This document shows, one piece after another, positions 55,689 through 63,935 of a DNA stretch of 64,000 nt. The notes beneath the pieces were generated by a model. It was not told the origin of the DNA, ran no database searches, and saw nothing but the letters and a program-made list of their open reading frames with translations. Both the position numbers and the translations under genes were made by a program. Every line of letters begins with the position of its first letter. The first letter of the stretch is position 1. This DNA comes from Mesorhizobium sp. (GTDB lineage: Bacteria; Pseudomonadota; Alphaproteobacteria; Rhizobiales; Rhizobiaceae): positions 96,607 through 160,606 of the forward strand of contig SUGL01000012.1 of NCBI GenBank assembly GCA_004963905.1, in the 5' to 3' direction.

Positions 55689-56701
55689 CCGAGACGTCCG
55701 AACCGCTGGTGTCGGCGCCTGTTTCTCCGGGCAGGGCGAAATTCCTGCGCTTCCTGATCCGCGACGCCGGCGTGCTGTTGGCGCTGGTGCTGATCACGCT
55801 GTTCTTCTCGGCCACGGCGCCTTACTTCGCCACGCCCGGCAACGCGCTGAAAATCTTCGTGCAGATCGCCATCAACACGGTGCTTGCCGCCGGCATGACC
55901 TTCGTCATCCTCACCGGCGGCATCGACCTTTCCGTCGGATCGGTGCTGGCGCTCTGCACCGTGGTCGGCGCCACGGTCATGATCGACGAGAGCCTTTCGC
56001 CGGCGGCCGCGATCACGCTGGCGCTGCTCGCCTGCATGGCGACCGGCGCGGTTTGCGGCTTCCTCAACGGGTGGATCTCGACGCGCTGGAAGATCCCGTC
56101 CTTCATCGTCACGCTCGGCATGCTCAACATGGCGGCGGGCGCGGCCCGCGTCGTCAGCGACAATTCGACCATCACCGGCCTGCCGCAAAGCTTCGTCGAT
56201 TTCGGCAATCTGATCATCGGCGGCTTCCTGCCCTCGATCTTCCTGGTCGCGGTGCTGGTGATCGCCGCCGGCTGGTTCGTGCTGCGCTTCACCGTCTTCG
56301 GCCGCATGATCTTCGCGGTCGGCACCAATGACGAGGCGGTGCGGCTCTCCGGCCACAATCCGGATTTCTACAAGGTCGCCGCCTTCACCATCAGCGGCCT
56401 CACCGCCGGCATCGCGGCCATGGTCTATCTGCTGCGCCTGAACATCGGCAGCCCGATCGCCGGCGTCGGCTACGAGCTCAACGCGATCGCCGCCGTCATC
56501 ATCGGCGGCACCAGCCTCAGCGGCGGCAAGGGCTCGATCATCGGCACGCTGGTCGGCGCCTGCATCCTGCAGGTCTTGAGCACCGGGCTGCAGCTGCTCG
56601 GCGTCGGCGACAATTTCAAACCCATCGTGATTGGCCTTGTCATCGTGCTCGCCGTCATCCTAGACGCGTATCGGGAGAGGTTGTTGCGGAAAATCCGCTA
56701 G
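55685..56701 (+). CDS. Sugar ABC transporter permease (RbsC type)
   Basis: A 338-residue CUT2 permease with about ten spans. The conserved FVILTGGIDLSVGSVLALCTVVGA and the C-terminal NAIAAVIIGGTSLSGGKGSIIGTLVGACILQVLSTGLQLLGV signatures are clear. Its start overlaps the ATPase stop. The stop TAG (56699-56701) is the first codon of a family F repeat. Confidence 0.95.
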
Positions 56702-56752
56702 AGCAATTCCAAGAAAAGTGCGTGACGGTTTTCCGTCCGGAATTGCGTAGGA
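56699..56752. repeat. Family F palindromic repeat supplying a stop codon
   Basis: TAGAGCAATTCCAAGAAAAG through GTCCGGAATTGCGTAGG. The TAG is the permease stop. It separates the importer genes from the regulator gene by 81 bp. Confidence 0.85.
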
Positions 56753-56781
56753 AAATGCAGTAGTCAGGGGAACCAGGGACC

Positions 56782-57780
56782 ATGACGACGATTGCCGATG
56801 TCGCGCGCTATGCGGGGGTATCCGTCGCAACGGTCTCGCATGTGATGAACCGCACGCGCCATGTCGAGCCGGAAACGGCCGAGCGCGTGCGCGCGGCGAT
56901 CACCGCGCTGCGCTACAGCCCGAACTCGCTGGCGCGGAGCCTCAGGCGCGGCGAGACCAAGACCATCGGCCTGCTGCTCCCCGACAATTCGAACCCGTTC
57001 TTCGCCAGCGTCGCGCGCCAGATCGAGGATGCGGGCTTCGTCGCCGGCTATACGGTGATCCTGTGCAATTCCGACGGCAATGCCGAGAAGGAAGAGCGCT
57101 ATCTGTCGGTGCTGTTGGCAAAGCAGATCGACGGGCTGATCTTCGCCGGCTCGTCCGACCATGCGCGGGTGTTCTCGCGCCTTTCCGCCGCCGTGCCGGC
57201 GGTGCTGCTCGACCGTGAGATCCACTCCGTCAACGTCGATACCGTGCTGGTCGACCACGATCATGGCGGCTATCTCGCCGGGCGCCACCTGGTCGGGCTC
57301 GGCCATTACAAGATCGGTGTCATCGGCGGCCCGCGCGATTCGAGCTCCAGCCCCGCCCGCCTGCGCGGCTTTGTCCGGGCGCTCGAGGAGATGGGCCTCG
57401 AGCTGCCAGCATCGTCGGTGGTCGATTCCGACTATCATTTCGCCGGCGGCCGCCTGGCGATGGAGCGGCTGATGGCGCAGGCGCCGGACATCACGGCGGT
57501 GTTCGCCTGCAACGACCTGATGGCGATGGGCGCCATCACCGCGCTGCGCTCGCGCGGCTTGCGCGTCCCCGACGACATGTCGCTGATCGGCTTCGACGAC
57601 ATTCCCTATGCGGTCACCACATGGCCGCCGCTGACGACGATCGCCCAGCCGGTCGAAAAGATCGGAACGCGGGCGGTGAACCTGCTGCTCGAGCGTGTCG
57701 GCGAGCCGGAGGCGCCCTCGCGCCGCGAGGTGCTGGCGCCGGTGCTGGTGGAGAGGGAAAGCTGCGCGGCTTTGCGCTAG
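56782..57780 (+). CDS. LacI-family transcriptional regulator
   Basis: A 332-residue repressor: N-terminal helix-turn-helix TTIADVARYAGVSVATVSHVMNRTRHVEPETAERVRAAI and a hinge SPNSLARSLRRG, then a periplasmic-binding-protein-like effector domain (IGLLLPDNSNPFFASVARQIEDAGF..., VILCNSDGNAEKE, VFACNDLMAMGAI, SLIGFDDIPYAVTTWPPLTTIAQP). Probably represses the importer operon through the 26-bp palindrome at 53028. It is last in the same transcription unit, giving feedback control if so (inference). Confidence 0.95.
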   Translation: MTTIADVARYAGVSVATVSHVMNRTRHVEPETAERVRAAITALRYSPNSLARSLRRGETKTIGLLLPDNSNPFFASVARQIEDAGFVAGYTVILCNSDGNAEKEERYLSVLLAKQIDGLIFAGSSDHARVFSRLSAAVPAVLLDREIHSVNVDTVLVDHDHGGYLAGRHLVGLGHYKIGVIGGPRDSSSSPARLRGFVRALEEMGLELPASSVVDSDYHFAGGRLAMERLMAQAPDITAVFACNDLMAMGAITALRSRGLRVPDDMSLIGFDDIPYAVTTWPPLTTIAQPVEKIGTRAVNLLLERVGEPEAPSRREVLAPVLVERESCAALR

Positions 57781-57831
57781 TAGGTACCAATGTCCCCGTA
57801 AAGTCAGGGCAATCGCATAGGTCAGCGCCAG

Positions 57832-57995
57832 CCCCCGCTCCGTCTCGGCGCTGCGCGCCGATCCACCTCTCCCCCATTTCATGGGGGCGAGGAAACGCTA
57901 ATCGCCGAAGGCGCGCCCCTCGCAAGCTTGGGTTCCTCGCCCCCGCCAGAGGCGGGGGAGAGGTGGCTCGGCGAAGCCGAGACGGAGAGGGGGAG
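57832..57995. repeat. Family D palindromic repeat
   Basis: CCGTCTCGGCGCTGCG, CCACCTCTCCCCCATTTC and GGGGGCGAGGAAACGC on the left; GGTTCCTCGCCCCCGCC, GGCGGGGGAGAGGTGGC and CCGAGACGGAGAGGGGG on the right. It lies between the LacI gene and the convergent ornithine cyclodeaminase gene. Confidence 0.87.
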
Positions 57996-58012
57996 CGCCC
58001 TATGCGATTGGC

Positions 58013-59071
58013 TCACGCCGCAGGCTGCATCGCGGCCCTGAGCAGCATGCCGAACAGGTCGCGCGGCTCGTCGGGGTCGGCGAGCAGGTCGAGCTCCTCG
58101 TAGAGGCCGGTGGCCTTGAGCTGGTCGCGGACATAGCGGAGCGCGGAGAAATCCTCGGTGGCGAAACCGACGGAATCGAACAGCGTGATCTGCTTGGCCG
58201 ACTTGCGGCCTTCGGCCTGGCCGGTCATCACCTGCCACAGCTCGGTTACCGGATGGTCGGGGTCGAGCTGCTGGATCTCGCCCTCGATGCGCGTCTGCGG
58301 TGGGAACTCGACGAAGATGTCGGAGCGCAGCAGGATGTCGCGATGCAGCTCCGTCTTGCCCGGGCAGTCGCCGCCGACCGCGTTGATGTGGACGCCGGAG
58401 CCGACCATGTTGTCGGTGAGAATGGTGGCGTACTGCTTGTCGGCCGTCACCGTGGTGATGATGTCGACGCCTTCCACCGCGTCCTGCCCGGTCGAGCAGA
58501 TGGTGATGTCGAAACCCTTGCCGGCGAGGTTGCGGGCGCATTTTTCCGAGGCCTGGCGGTCGATGTCGTAGAGCCGCAGCCGGTCGATGCCGATGAGCGC
58601 CTTGAAGGCGATGGCCTGGAACTCGGACTGGGCGCCGTTGCCGATGATGGCCATGGCGCGCGATCCCTTCGGCGCCAGATATTTGGCGGCGACGGCGGAC
58701 GTCGCGGCGGTGCGCAGCGCCGTCAGGATCGTCATCTCGGTCAACAGCATCGGGTAGCCGGAGCCGACATCGGCAAGCACGCCGAAAGCGGTGACCGTCT
58801 GGCGGCCCTCGCGCATGTTCTTCGGGTGGCCGTTGACATATTTGAAGCCGTAGAGGCGCCCGTCGCTGGTCGGCATCAGCTCGATGACGCCGTCATGGCT
58901 GTGCGATGCGATGCGCGGCGTCTTGTCGAACAGCTCCCAGCGGCGGAAATCCTCCTCGATATAGCCGGCAAGCTCGGTGAGGAAGCGTTCGACGCCGATG
59001 GCGAGCACCAGCTTCATCATGCGGTCGACGCTGACGAAGGGGACGATGGCAAGGCGGGACGGCTGGGTCAT
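58013..59071 (-). CDS. ocd: Ornithine cyclodeaminase
   Basis: Converts ornithine to proline and ammonia with bound NAD, following arginase. The 352-residue length and sequence match OCD/mu-crystallin: PRIASHSHDGVIELMPTSDGRLYGFKYVNGHPKN (substrate site), TILTALRTAATSAVAAKYLAPKGSRAMAIIGNGAQSEFQAIAF (GNGAQ dinucleotide loop) and INAVGGDCPGKTELHRDILLRSDIFVE. It lies 2 bp downstream of arginase, as in the Agrobacterium and Brucella arginine pathway. Confidence 0.96.
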   Translation of the reverse strand: MTQPSRLAIVPFVSVDRMMKLVLAIGVERFLTELAGYIEEDFRRWELFDKTPRIASHSHDGVIELMPTSDGRLYGFKYVNGHPKNMREGRQTVTAFGVLADVGSGYPMLLTEMTILTALRTAATSAVAAKYLAPKGSRAMAIIGNGAQSEFQAIAFKALIGIDRLRLYDIDRQASEKCARNLAGKGFDITICSTGQDAVEGVDIITTVTADKQYATILTDNMVGSGVHINAVGGDCPGKTELHRDILLRSDIFVEFPPQTRIEGEIQQLDPDHPVTELWQVMTGQAEGRKSAKQITLFDSVGFATEDFSALRYVRDQLKATGLYEELDLLADPDEPRDLFGMLLRAAMQPAA

Positions 59072-59073
59072 GA

Positions 59074-60006
59074 TCAGAGGCTTCCTGAATGGCTGCGGGT
59101 CGGGCGGTCCATGATGCGGCGGCCCATCAGGCTGGCGGCTAGGTCGACCATGAGCGTGGCCGTGCGGCCGCGCTCGTCGAGGAACGGGTTCAGCTCGACC
59201 AGGTCGAGGCTGGAGACCAGGCCTGAGTCGGACAGCATCTCCATCACCAGATGCGCCTCGCGGAAGGTGGCGCCGCCGGGCACGGTGGTGCCGACGGCCG
59301 GCGCGATCGACGGATCGAGGAAATCGACGTCGAGGCTGACATGCAGCAGCCCGTTTTCCGCTTCGACGCGACCCAAGAAAGCACGCAGCAGCGGGGCGAT
59401 GCCATGCTCGTCGATCGAGCGCATGTCATGCACGGTCACGCCCGCCTCCTTCAGCGCCCGGCGCTCGGCCGGATCGACGCTGCGCAGGCCCATGGTGCAG
59501 ATGCGGGCCGGCTCGACCGCGGCCGGCAGATCCGGGAAATAGCCGCTGAAGCCGGGGCGGCCGCTGGCATAGGCGAGCGGCACGCCGTGCAGATTGCCGC
59601 TGGTGGTGGTGTCGAGCGTGTGGAAATCCGGATGCGCGTCGAGCCAGAGCACGAAGAGCGGCCGGTCGCGTTCGGCCGCGCGGCGCGCCACGCCGGATAC
59701 GGTGCCGGCGGAGATCGAGTGGTCGCCGCCGAGGAAGATCGGCATGGCGTCCTTCGAGGCCGTGTAGGCGGCTTCGGCGATCGCCGACGTCCAGGCGGAA
59801 ATTTCAGGCAGTGCCTTGAGCGCGAGATTGCCATGGACGACGGCGCGTGCCTGAGCCGGCAGCACCGCGCCCCAGTCCTCGACCTCGTGGCCGAGTTCCG
59901 ACAGCACCGAGACGAGTCCTGCGGTGCGCAGCGCGCTCGGCCCCATCTCGCATCCCATCCTGCCCGCGCCGTCCTGCACCGGCGCGCCAACGATCCTGCA
60001 GCGCAT
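59074..60006 (-). CDS. rocF: Arginase
   Basis: A 310-residue manganese arginase that splits arginine into ornithine and urea. The metal motifs are complete: FLGGDHSISAGT, LWLDAHPDFHT (Asp-Ala-His-x-Asp) and SLDVDFLDPSIAPAVGT. The N-terminus RIVGAPVQDGAGRMGCEMGPSALR fits bacterial arginases. I start at 60006 (MRCRIVGAP); the open frame extends upstream into intergenic DNA. It forms an operon with ocd and is divergent from an Lrp regulator, implying arginine-dependent control. Confidence 0.96.
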   Translation of the reverse strand: MRCRIVGAPVQDGAGRMGCEMGPSALRTAGLVSVLSELGHEVEDWGAVLPAQARAVVHGNLALKALPEISAWTSAIAEAAYTASKDAMPIFLGGDHSISAGTVSGVARRAAERDRPLFVLWLDAHPDFHTLDTTTSGNLHGVPLAYASGRPGFSGYFPDLPAAVEPARICTMGLRSVDPAERRALKEAGVTVHDMRSIDEHGIAPLLRAFLGRVEAENGLLHVSLDVDFLDPSIAPAVGTTVPGGATFREAHLVMEMLSDSGLVSSLDLVELNPFLDERGRTATLMVDLAASLMGRRIMDRPTRSHSGSL

Positions 60007-60077
60007 GATTCTTTTTGGCCCTTGCGATTGACTGCTTGGAGTGAACCATCGCCGCCTGGCGGTTTGAACAGGGAAAA

Positions 60078-60106
60078 TTGGCATTTCGAAAAGGCTGATC
60101 TATCAT
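60078..60106 (+). promoter_or_regulatory. Promoter of the Lrp gene in the arginine cluster
   Basis: TTGGCA (60078-60083), a 17-bp spacer, TATCAT (60101-60106), 34 bp before the Lrp ATG. The arginase gene starts 72 bp to the left on the other strand, so one regulator could cover both starts. Confidence 0.6.
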
Positions 60107-60139
60107 ATTGCGCATATCGTCTGATCGAAATGGACAAGC

Positions 60140-60580
60140 ATGGACGCGCTCGACGAAAGACTGGTGACGCTGCTCAGGCACGACGCGCGGCGCAGCGTCT
60201 CCGATCTCGCGCTCGATCTCGGCGTCTCGCGCGCGACCGTTCGGGCGCGCATGGAGCGGCTGGAAAAATCCGGCGAGATCATCGGCTACACGGTGGTGCT
60301 GCGCGCCGATGCGGTCGATCAGAAGATGCGCGGCGTGATGATGATCGAGATCGAGGGCCATGCGGCCGACCGCGTGATCAGGGCGCTCGGCGGCTTTCCC
60401 GAGGTGTCGACCATCCACACCACCAACGGCCGCTGGGACCTGGTGGTCGAGCTCGGCACCGCCTCGCTGACCGATTTCGACGCCGTGCTGCGCCGGATAC
60501 GGCTGATCCCGGGGATTACCGGGAGCGAGACGAGCCTGCTGCTGGCGACGCCGCGGACGACGCGGGCGAGGCTGGGGTAG
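60140..60580 (+). CDS. Lrp/AsnC family regulator of arginine catabolism
   Basis: A 146-residue Lrp-type regulator: helix-turn-helix MDALDERLVTLLRHDARRSVSDLALDLGVSRATVRARMERLEKSGEIIGYTVV and C-terminal AsnC domain (GVMMIEIEGHAADRVIRALGGFPEVSTIHTTNGRWDLVVELG). It is divergent from arginase and ocd; a PutR/ArcR-like role as arginine- or ornithine-responsive regulator is inferred from position. The operon-facing intergenic DNA is 133 bp. Confidence 0.93.
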   Translation: MDALDERLVTLLRHDARRSVSDLALDLGVSRATVRARMERLEKSGEIIGYTVVLRADAVDQKMRGVMMIEIEGHAADRVIRALGGFPEVSTIHTTNGRWDLVVELGTASLTDFDAVLRRIRLIPGITGSETSLLLATPRTTRARLG

Positions 60581-60611
60581 GTTTTTCGTGGAAGCGTCAG
60601 CTCCAGAACGC

Positions 60612-60640
60612 GAAAAAGCCGCGGAGGTCCGCGGCTTTTC
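60612..60640. terminator. Bidirectional terminator between the Lrp gene and tRNA-Gly
   Basis: AAAAGCCGCGGA (60614-60625) and TCCGCGGCTTTT (60628-60639) form a perfect 12-bp arm pair with T-runs on both strands. Confidence 0.9.
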
Positions 60641-60665
60641 GTTTGCTTGATCCCTTGAGGGAAAC

Positions 60666-60740
60666 TGGAGCGGGTGAGGCGATTCGAACGCCCGACCCCA
60701 ACCTTGGCAAGGTTGTGCTCTACCCCTGAGCTACACCCGC
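60666..60740 (-). tRNA. tRNA-Gly(GCC)
   Basis: Read on the minus strand: acceptor GCGGGTG, D-arm AGCTCAGGGGTAGAGC, anticodon arm CCTTGCCAAGG with anticodon GCC, T-arm GGGCGTTCGAATCGCC, then CACCCGC with discriminator T and an encoded CCA. All four arms pair as expected. Confidence 0.97.
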
Positions 60741-60950
60741 TCGCGCGGCCTCGGGCCGCAAGCCGCGCCTATATGGCCGAAGAGCGCGGCGATTGCAACA
60801 GGGAAATGACGGTCTTTTTGGCCGCAGCCCGCAAGCGCCGATGAGATCGCCCGAAGCGCCGATTTCTTCACCGACCTCCGCCACCCTTGCCCCAAGGGCG
60901 CCATTGGCCGTAAACGGCATGACCGCGCCTGCCGGACGATGTGAGGACCG

Positions 60951-61451
60951 ATGCCGAAGACCGAAGCCGAGCTCTACGCCTTTCTTGCCGATCTCGGCAT
61001 TTCCGTCTCGACGGTGCGGCATCCGCCGCTGTTCACGGTCGCCGATTCGCAGGCGCTGCGCGGCGAGATCCCGGGCGGGCACACCAAGAACCTCTTCCTC
61101 AAGGACAAGAAGGACAATTATTTCCTCGTCACCGTCGGCGAGGAGGCGGTGGTCGATCTCAAGCAGATCCACCATCTGATCGGCGCCGCCGGCCGCGTGT
61201 CCTTCGGCAAGCCGGAAATGCTGATGGAACTGCTCGGCGTCATCCCCGGCGCGGTCACCGTCTTCGGCCTGATCAACGACACGGGTGGCCAAGTGAAGGT
61301 GATTCTCGACCAGGAGTTGATGAGCCACGAGGTCATCAACGGCCATCCGCTGACCAATGAGGCGACGACGACCATCGCGGCCGCCGATCTCATCAGATTC
61401 GTCGAGGCAACCGGCCACGATCCTGTTATCTTGAAAGTCTCATTATCTTGA
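60951..61451 (+). CDS. YbaK/ProRS-associated aminoacyl-tRNA deacylase (ProX-type)
   Basis: A 166-residue trans-editing domain that hydrolyses mischarged tRNA such as Ala-tRNA-Pro. Sequence order matches the family: ELYAFLADLGISVSTVRHPPLFTVADS, GGHTKNLFLKDKKDNYFLVTV (Lys-rich catalytic segment), GRVSFGKPEMLMELLGVIPGAVTVFGLIND and SHEVINGHPLTNEATTTIAAADLIRFVEATGHDP. The C-terminal SLS end lies within a 17-bp tandem duplication that changes the stop codon position. Monocistronic, divergent from tRNA-Gly. Confidence 0.93.
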   Translation: MPKTEAELYAFLADLGISVSTVRHPPLFTVADSQALRGEIPGGHTKNLFLKDKKDNYFLVTVGEEAVVDLKQIHHLIGAAGRVSFGKPEMLMELLGVIPGAVTVFGLINDTGGQVKVILDQELMSHEVINGHPLTNEATTTIAAADLIRFVEATGHDPVILKVSLS

Positions 61452-61456
61452 AAGTC
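61426..61456. repeat. 17-bp tandem duplication moving a stop codon
   Basis: TTATCTTGAAAGTC (61426-61439), TCA, then TTATCTTGAAAGTC again (61443-61456). The TGA used by the YbaK-type gene lies in the second copy; without the duplication the frame would continue as VGA to a TGA at 61462. Confidence 0.85.
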
Positions 61457-61546
61457 GGGGCTTGATCGCCACATGGAGGGCGAACCGAAATCCGACAATG
61501 ACGCGCCGCGCCTTCATGCCGGCGGCGCGACCGAAAGGGCGACGAC

Positions 61547-62542
61547 ATGAGTGACAACAATCCGTTCAGCGGCTCATTTGGCGGCAATGCCGGCCAGTAC
61601 GCCCAATCCGTCCAGTATGGCGGGGCCGACCGCGCCAAGGTCTCGCTCGGCGAGGCGCCGGCCGCCGCGGATCTGATCAAGGACACCACGACCGCGACAT
61701 TCGCGGCCGACGTCATCCAGGAATCGCGCCGCCAGCCGGTCCTGGTCGACTTCTGGGCACCGTGGTGCGGTCCCTGCAAGCAGCTGACGCCGCAGCTCGA
61801 AAAGGCGGTCAAGGCCGCCGGCGGCAAGGTCAAGCTGGTCAAGATGAACATCGATGACCATCCCTCGGTCGCCGGCCAGCTCGGCATCCAGTCGATCCCC
61901 GCGGTCATCGCCTTCAAGGACGGCCAGCCGGTCGACGGCTTCATGGGCGCCATTCCCGAAAGCCAGATCACGCAATTCATCCAGAAGGTCGGCGGCAAGG
62001 GCGGCGGCGCGGCGTCGCAGATCACGGATGCGTTGGCGGCGGCCAGCGAGGCGCGCGAGGCCGGCGACGTCCAGACCGCGACCGACATCTATGACGCGAT
62101 CCTCGAGCAGGCGCCCGAAACCATCGAGGCGATTGCCGGGCTCGGCGAGATCCTGTTCGAGGCCGGCGACAGCCAAGGCGTCGAGGCGGTGCTTGCGAAG
62201 GCGCCGGAGGACAAGAAGGACGCACCGGCGCTCGCGGCGCTGCGCGCCAAGATGACGCTGGCGGCGGAAGCGGCCACGCTCGGCAATCCGGCGGAGTTCG
62301 AGCGTCGGCTCGCCGCCAATCCGAACGATCATCAGGCGCGGTTCGACCTGGCGATGATCCAGAATGCGCATGGCGAGCGGACGCAGGCCGCCGACAATCT
62401 CCTGGCGATCGTCAAGGCCGACCGGACATGGAACGACGACGGCGCGCGGGCGCAGCTGTTGAAGTTCTTCGAGGCATGGGGAATGACCGACGAGGCGACG
62501 CTGGCGGCGCGGCGCAAACTGTCGTCGCTGCTGTTCTCGTGA
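61547..62542 (+). CDS. cnoX: CnoX-type thioredoxin-TPR co-chaperedoxin
   Basis: A 331-residue protein: a thioredoxin domain with WCGPC active site (about residues 74-78; VLVDFWAPWCGPCKQLTPQLEKAV), NIDDHPSVAGQLGIQSIPAVIAFKDGQPVDGF, then a C-terminal TPR-like helical half (SEAREAGDVQTATDIYDAILEQAPE, RLAANPNDHQARFDLAMIQNAHGERTQAADNLLAIVKADRTWNDDGARAQLLKFFEAWG). This architecture is that of YbbN/CnoX, which protects proteins from overoxidation and passes them to GroEL or DnaK. ATG 61547 follows AGGGCGACG. The neighbouring LON-domain protein gene is a common partner. Confidence 0.93.
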   Translation: MSDNNPFSGSFGGNAGQYAQSVQYGGADRAKVSLGEAPAAADLIKDTTTATFAADVIQESRRQPVLVDFWAPWCGPCKQLTPQLEKAVKAAGGKVKLVKMNIDDHPSVAGQLGIQSIPAVIAFKDGQPVDGFMGAIPESQITQFIQKVGGKGGGAASQITDALAAASEAREAGDVQTATDIYDAILEQAPETIEAIAGLGEILFEAGDSQGVEAVLAKAPEDKKDAPALAALRAKMTLAAEAATLGNPAEFERRLAANPNDHQARFDLAMIQNAHGERTQAADNLLAIVKADRTWNDDGARAQLLKFFEAWGMTDEATLAARRKLSSLLFS

Positions 62543-62708
62543 GCGCTTTGCCGGCTTTGTTGCCGTTTGCCAGGTAAGGGGCTTGCGCAGGGCGGCAGCT
62601 GCGCCAGATAGGGGGCAGTGGCTCGCCCTGCCGATAAACGGGTGAAGAAGCCGGGCTGCGTCGATCGCAGATTTGACCGCTGCCGGGCGACGTGTGCGGA
62701 GGGTTGAA

Positions 62709-63380
62709 GTGCAGGTCGGAAACGCCCGCTATCGGCTCGCGAGGGATCTGCCGTCGACGATCCCGGTGTTCCCGCTCGCCGGAGCGCTGCTGCTGCCGGG
62801 CGGCCGCATGCCGCTCAACATTTTCGAGCCGCGCTATCTGCAGATGATCGACGAGGCGATGGCCGGATCGCGGCTGATCGGCATGATCCAGCCCAGCCTC
62901 GACGGCGCGCTGCGCGACGACGGCGAGCCCGAGCTTTGCAGCGTCGGCTGCGCCGGGCGCATCATCTCGCTCGCCGAGACCGGTGACGGCCGCTACCTGA
63001 TCTCGCTGCAAGGCGTCTGCCGCTTCCGCGTCACGCAGGAACTGGCGGTGAAGACGCCGTTCCGGCAATGCCGGATCGCACCCTTCCTCGCCGATCTCGA
63101 AGAGGACCAGGCCGCCGCCGAGGTCGACCGGCCGGCGCTGCTCAAGGCGTTCCGCGCCTATCTGCAGGCCAATGACCTCGAAGCCGACTGGGAAAGCGTC
63201 AGCCGGGCCGAGAACGGAATGCTGGTCAATGCGCTGTCGATGATGGCGCCCTACGGGCCGGCCGAGAAGCAGGCGCTGCTCGAAGCGGCGGACTTGAAGA
63301 CGCGTGCCGAGACGCTGATCGCCATCACCGAAATAACGCTCGCGCGCGAGGACGAGGATTTTGGCTCGAGCCTCCAGTAA
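62709..63380 (+). CDS. LON peptidase substrate-binding domain protein
   Basis: A 223-residue stand-alone Lon N-domain (LON_substr_bdg) without ATPase or protease domain. STIPVFPLAGALLLPGGRMPLNIFEPRYLQMIDEAM at the N-terminus is the signature; RFRVTQELAVKTPFRQCRI and a helical C-terminal half with LVNALSMMAPYGPAEKQALLEAADLKTRAETLIAITEI follow. I start at GTG 62709, which has GGAGGG nearby. It may present substrates to proteases; in Rhizobiales it usually follows cnoX. The stop TAA belongs to the left end of a 240-bp inverted-repeat element. Confidence 0.9.
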   Translation: MQVGNARYRLARDLPSTIPVFPLAGALLLPGGRMPLNIFEPRYLQMIDEAMAGSRLIGMIQPSLDGALRDDGEPELCSVGCAGRIISLAETGDGRYLISLQGVCRFRVTQELAVKTPFRQCRIAPFLADLEEDQAAAEVDRPALLKAFRAYLQANDLEADWESVSRAENGMLVNALSMMAPYGPAEKQALLEAADLKTRAETLIAITEITLAREDEDFGSSLQ

Positions 63381-63618
63381 GTGTATTGATATTCAGGTGA
63401 GGCCGGCCTGCAAATAGCGGCTTCCTGCGCTTCCGGCCTTCGCCGGCCGAAGCATTGATGAAATGAGGGTTGCGTGGCAGTTAAGGCTACGGTCGGCGTA
63501 GGCCGGTGCTCACGTACTTCAAGTACGCTCCGCTCCGGTTCTCGGAACCCACCATTTTGGTCGCTCCGCGCCCGTCTTCGACTCCGGCTCGGCCTGACCT
63601 GAATCTCAACACACTTAC
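63378..63618. repeat. MITE-like element with terminal inverted repeats
   Basis: The left end TAAGTGTATTGATATTCAGG is answered at the right end by CCTGAATCTCAACACACTTA, an imperfect inverted repeat of about 28 bp including adjoining GGCCG bases. The inner part has CGGCCTTCGCCGGCCG and the rhizobial-type CTCACGTACTTCAAGTACGC. It fills the gap between the Lon-domain and Trm112-like genes, about 240 bp, with no transposase. Confidence 0.7.
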
Positions 63619-63647
63619 CCTGTGGCGTTTGGACAAGGAAAAGTGCG

Positions 63648-63893
63648 ATGGCAGCAGACAGACGTGACGGACGGAAGGCCACGGTCGACCCGAAGCTGTT
63701 GGAACTGCTCGCCTGCCCGCTCACCAAGGGGCCGTTGACCTGGGATCCCGAGCGCAGCGAGCTGATCTCGCGCGTGGCCAAGCTCGCCTACCCGGTGCGC
63801 GACGGCATCCCGATCATGCTGCCCTCGGAAGCGCGCACGATCTCGGCCGATGACGTGTTGCCGCCGCAGCCACGGTTGAGCGGGCCGTCGTGA
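63648..63893 (+). CDS. Trm112/UPF0434-like protein lacking zinc cysteines
   Basis: An 81-residue Trm112/YcaR-type protein. [47 protein letters not shown] aligns with YcaR-type sequences over their full core. Only one Cys remains: CPLT replaces CPxC and ELIS replaces ELIC, so the zinc site is lost, a variant seen in alphaproteobacterial members. Function is unclear, possibly a partner of methyltransferases or lipid A enzymes. ATG 63648 follows AAGGAAAAGTGCG. Confidence 0.88.
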   Translation: MAADRRDGRKATVDPKLLELLACPLTKGPLTWDPERSELISRVAKLAYPVRDGIPIMLPSEARTISADDVLPPQPRLSGPS

Positions 63894-63935
63894 GCGCGGT
63901 GTCCTATAGGTGCAGCGAAGTAGGTTGGCGTTCCT

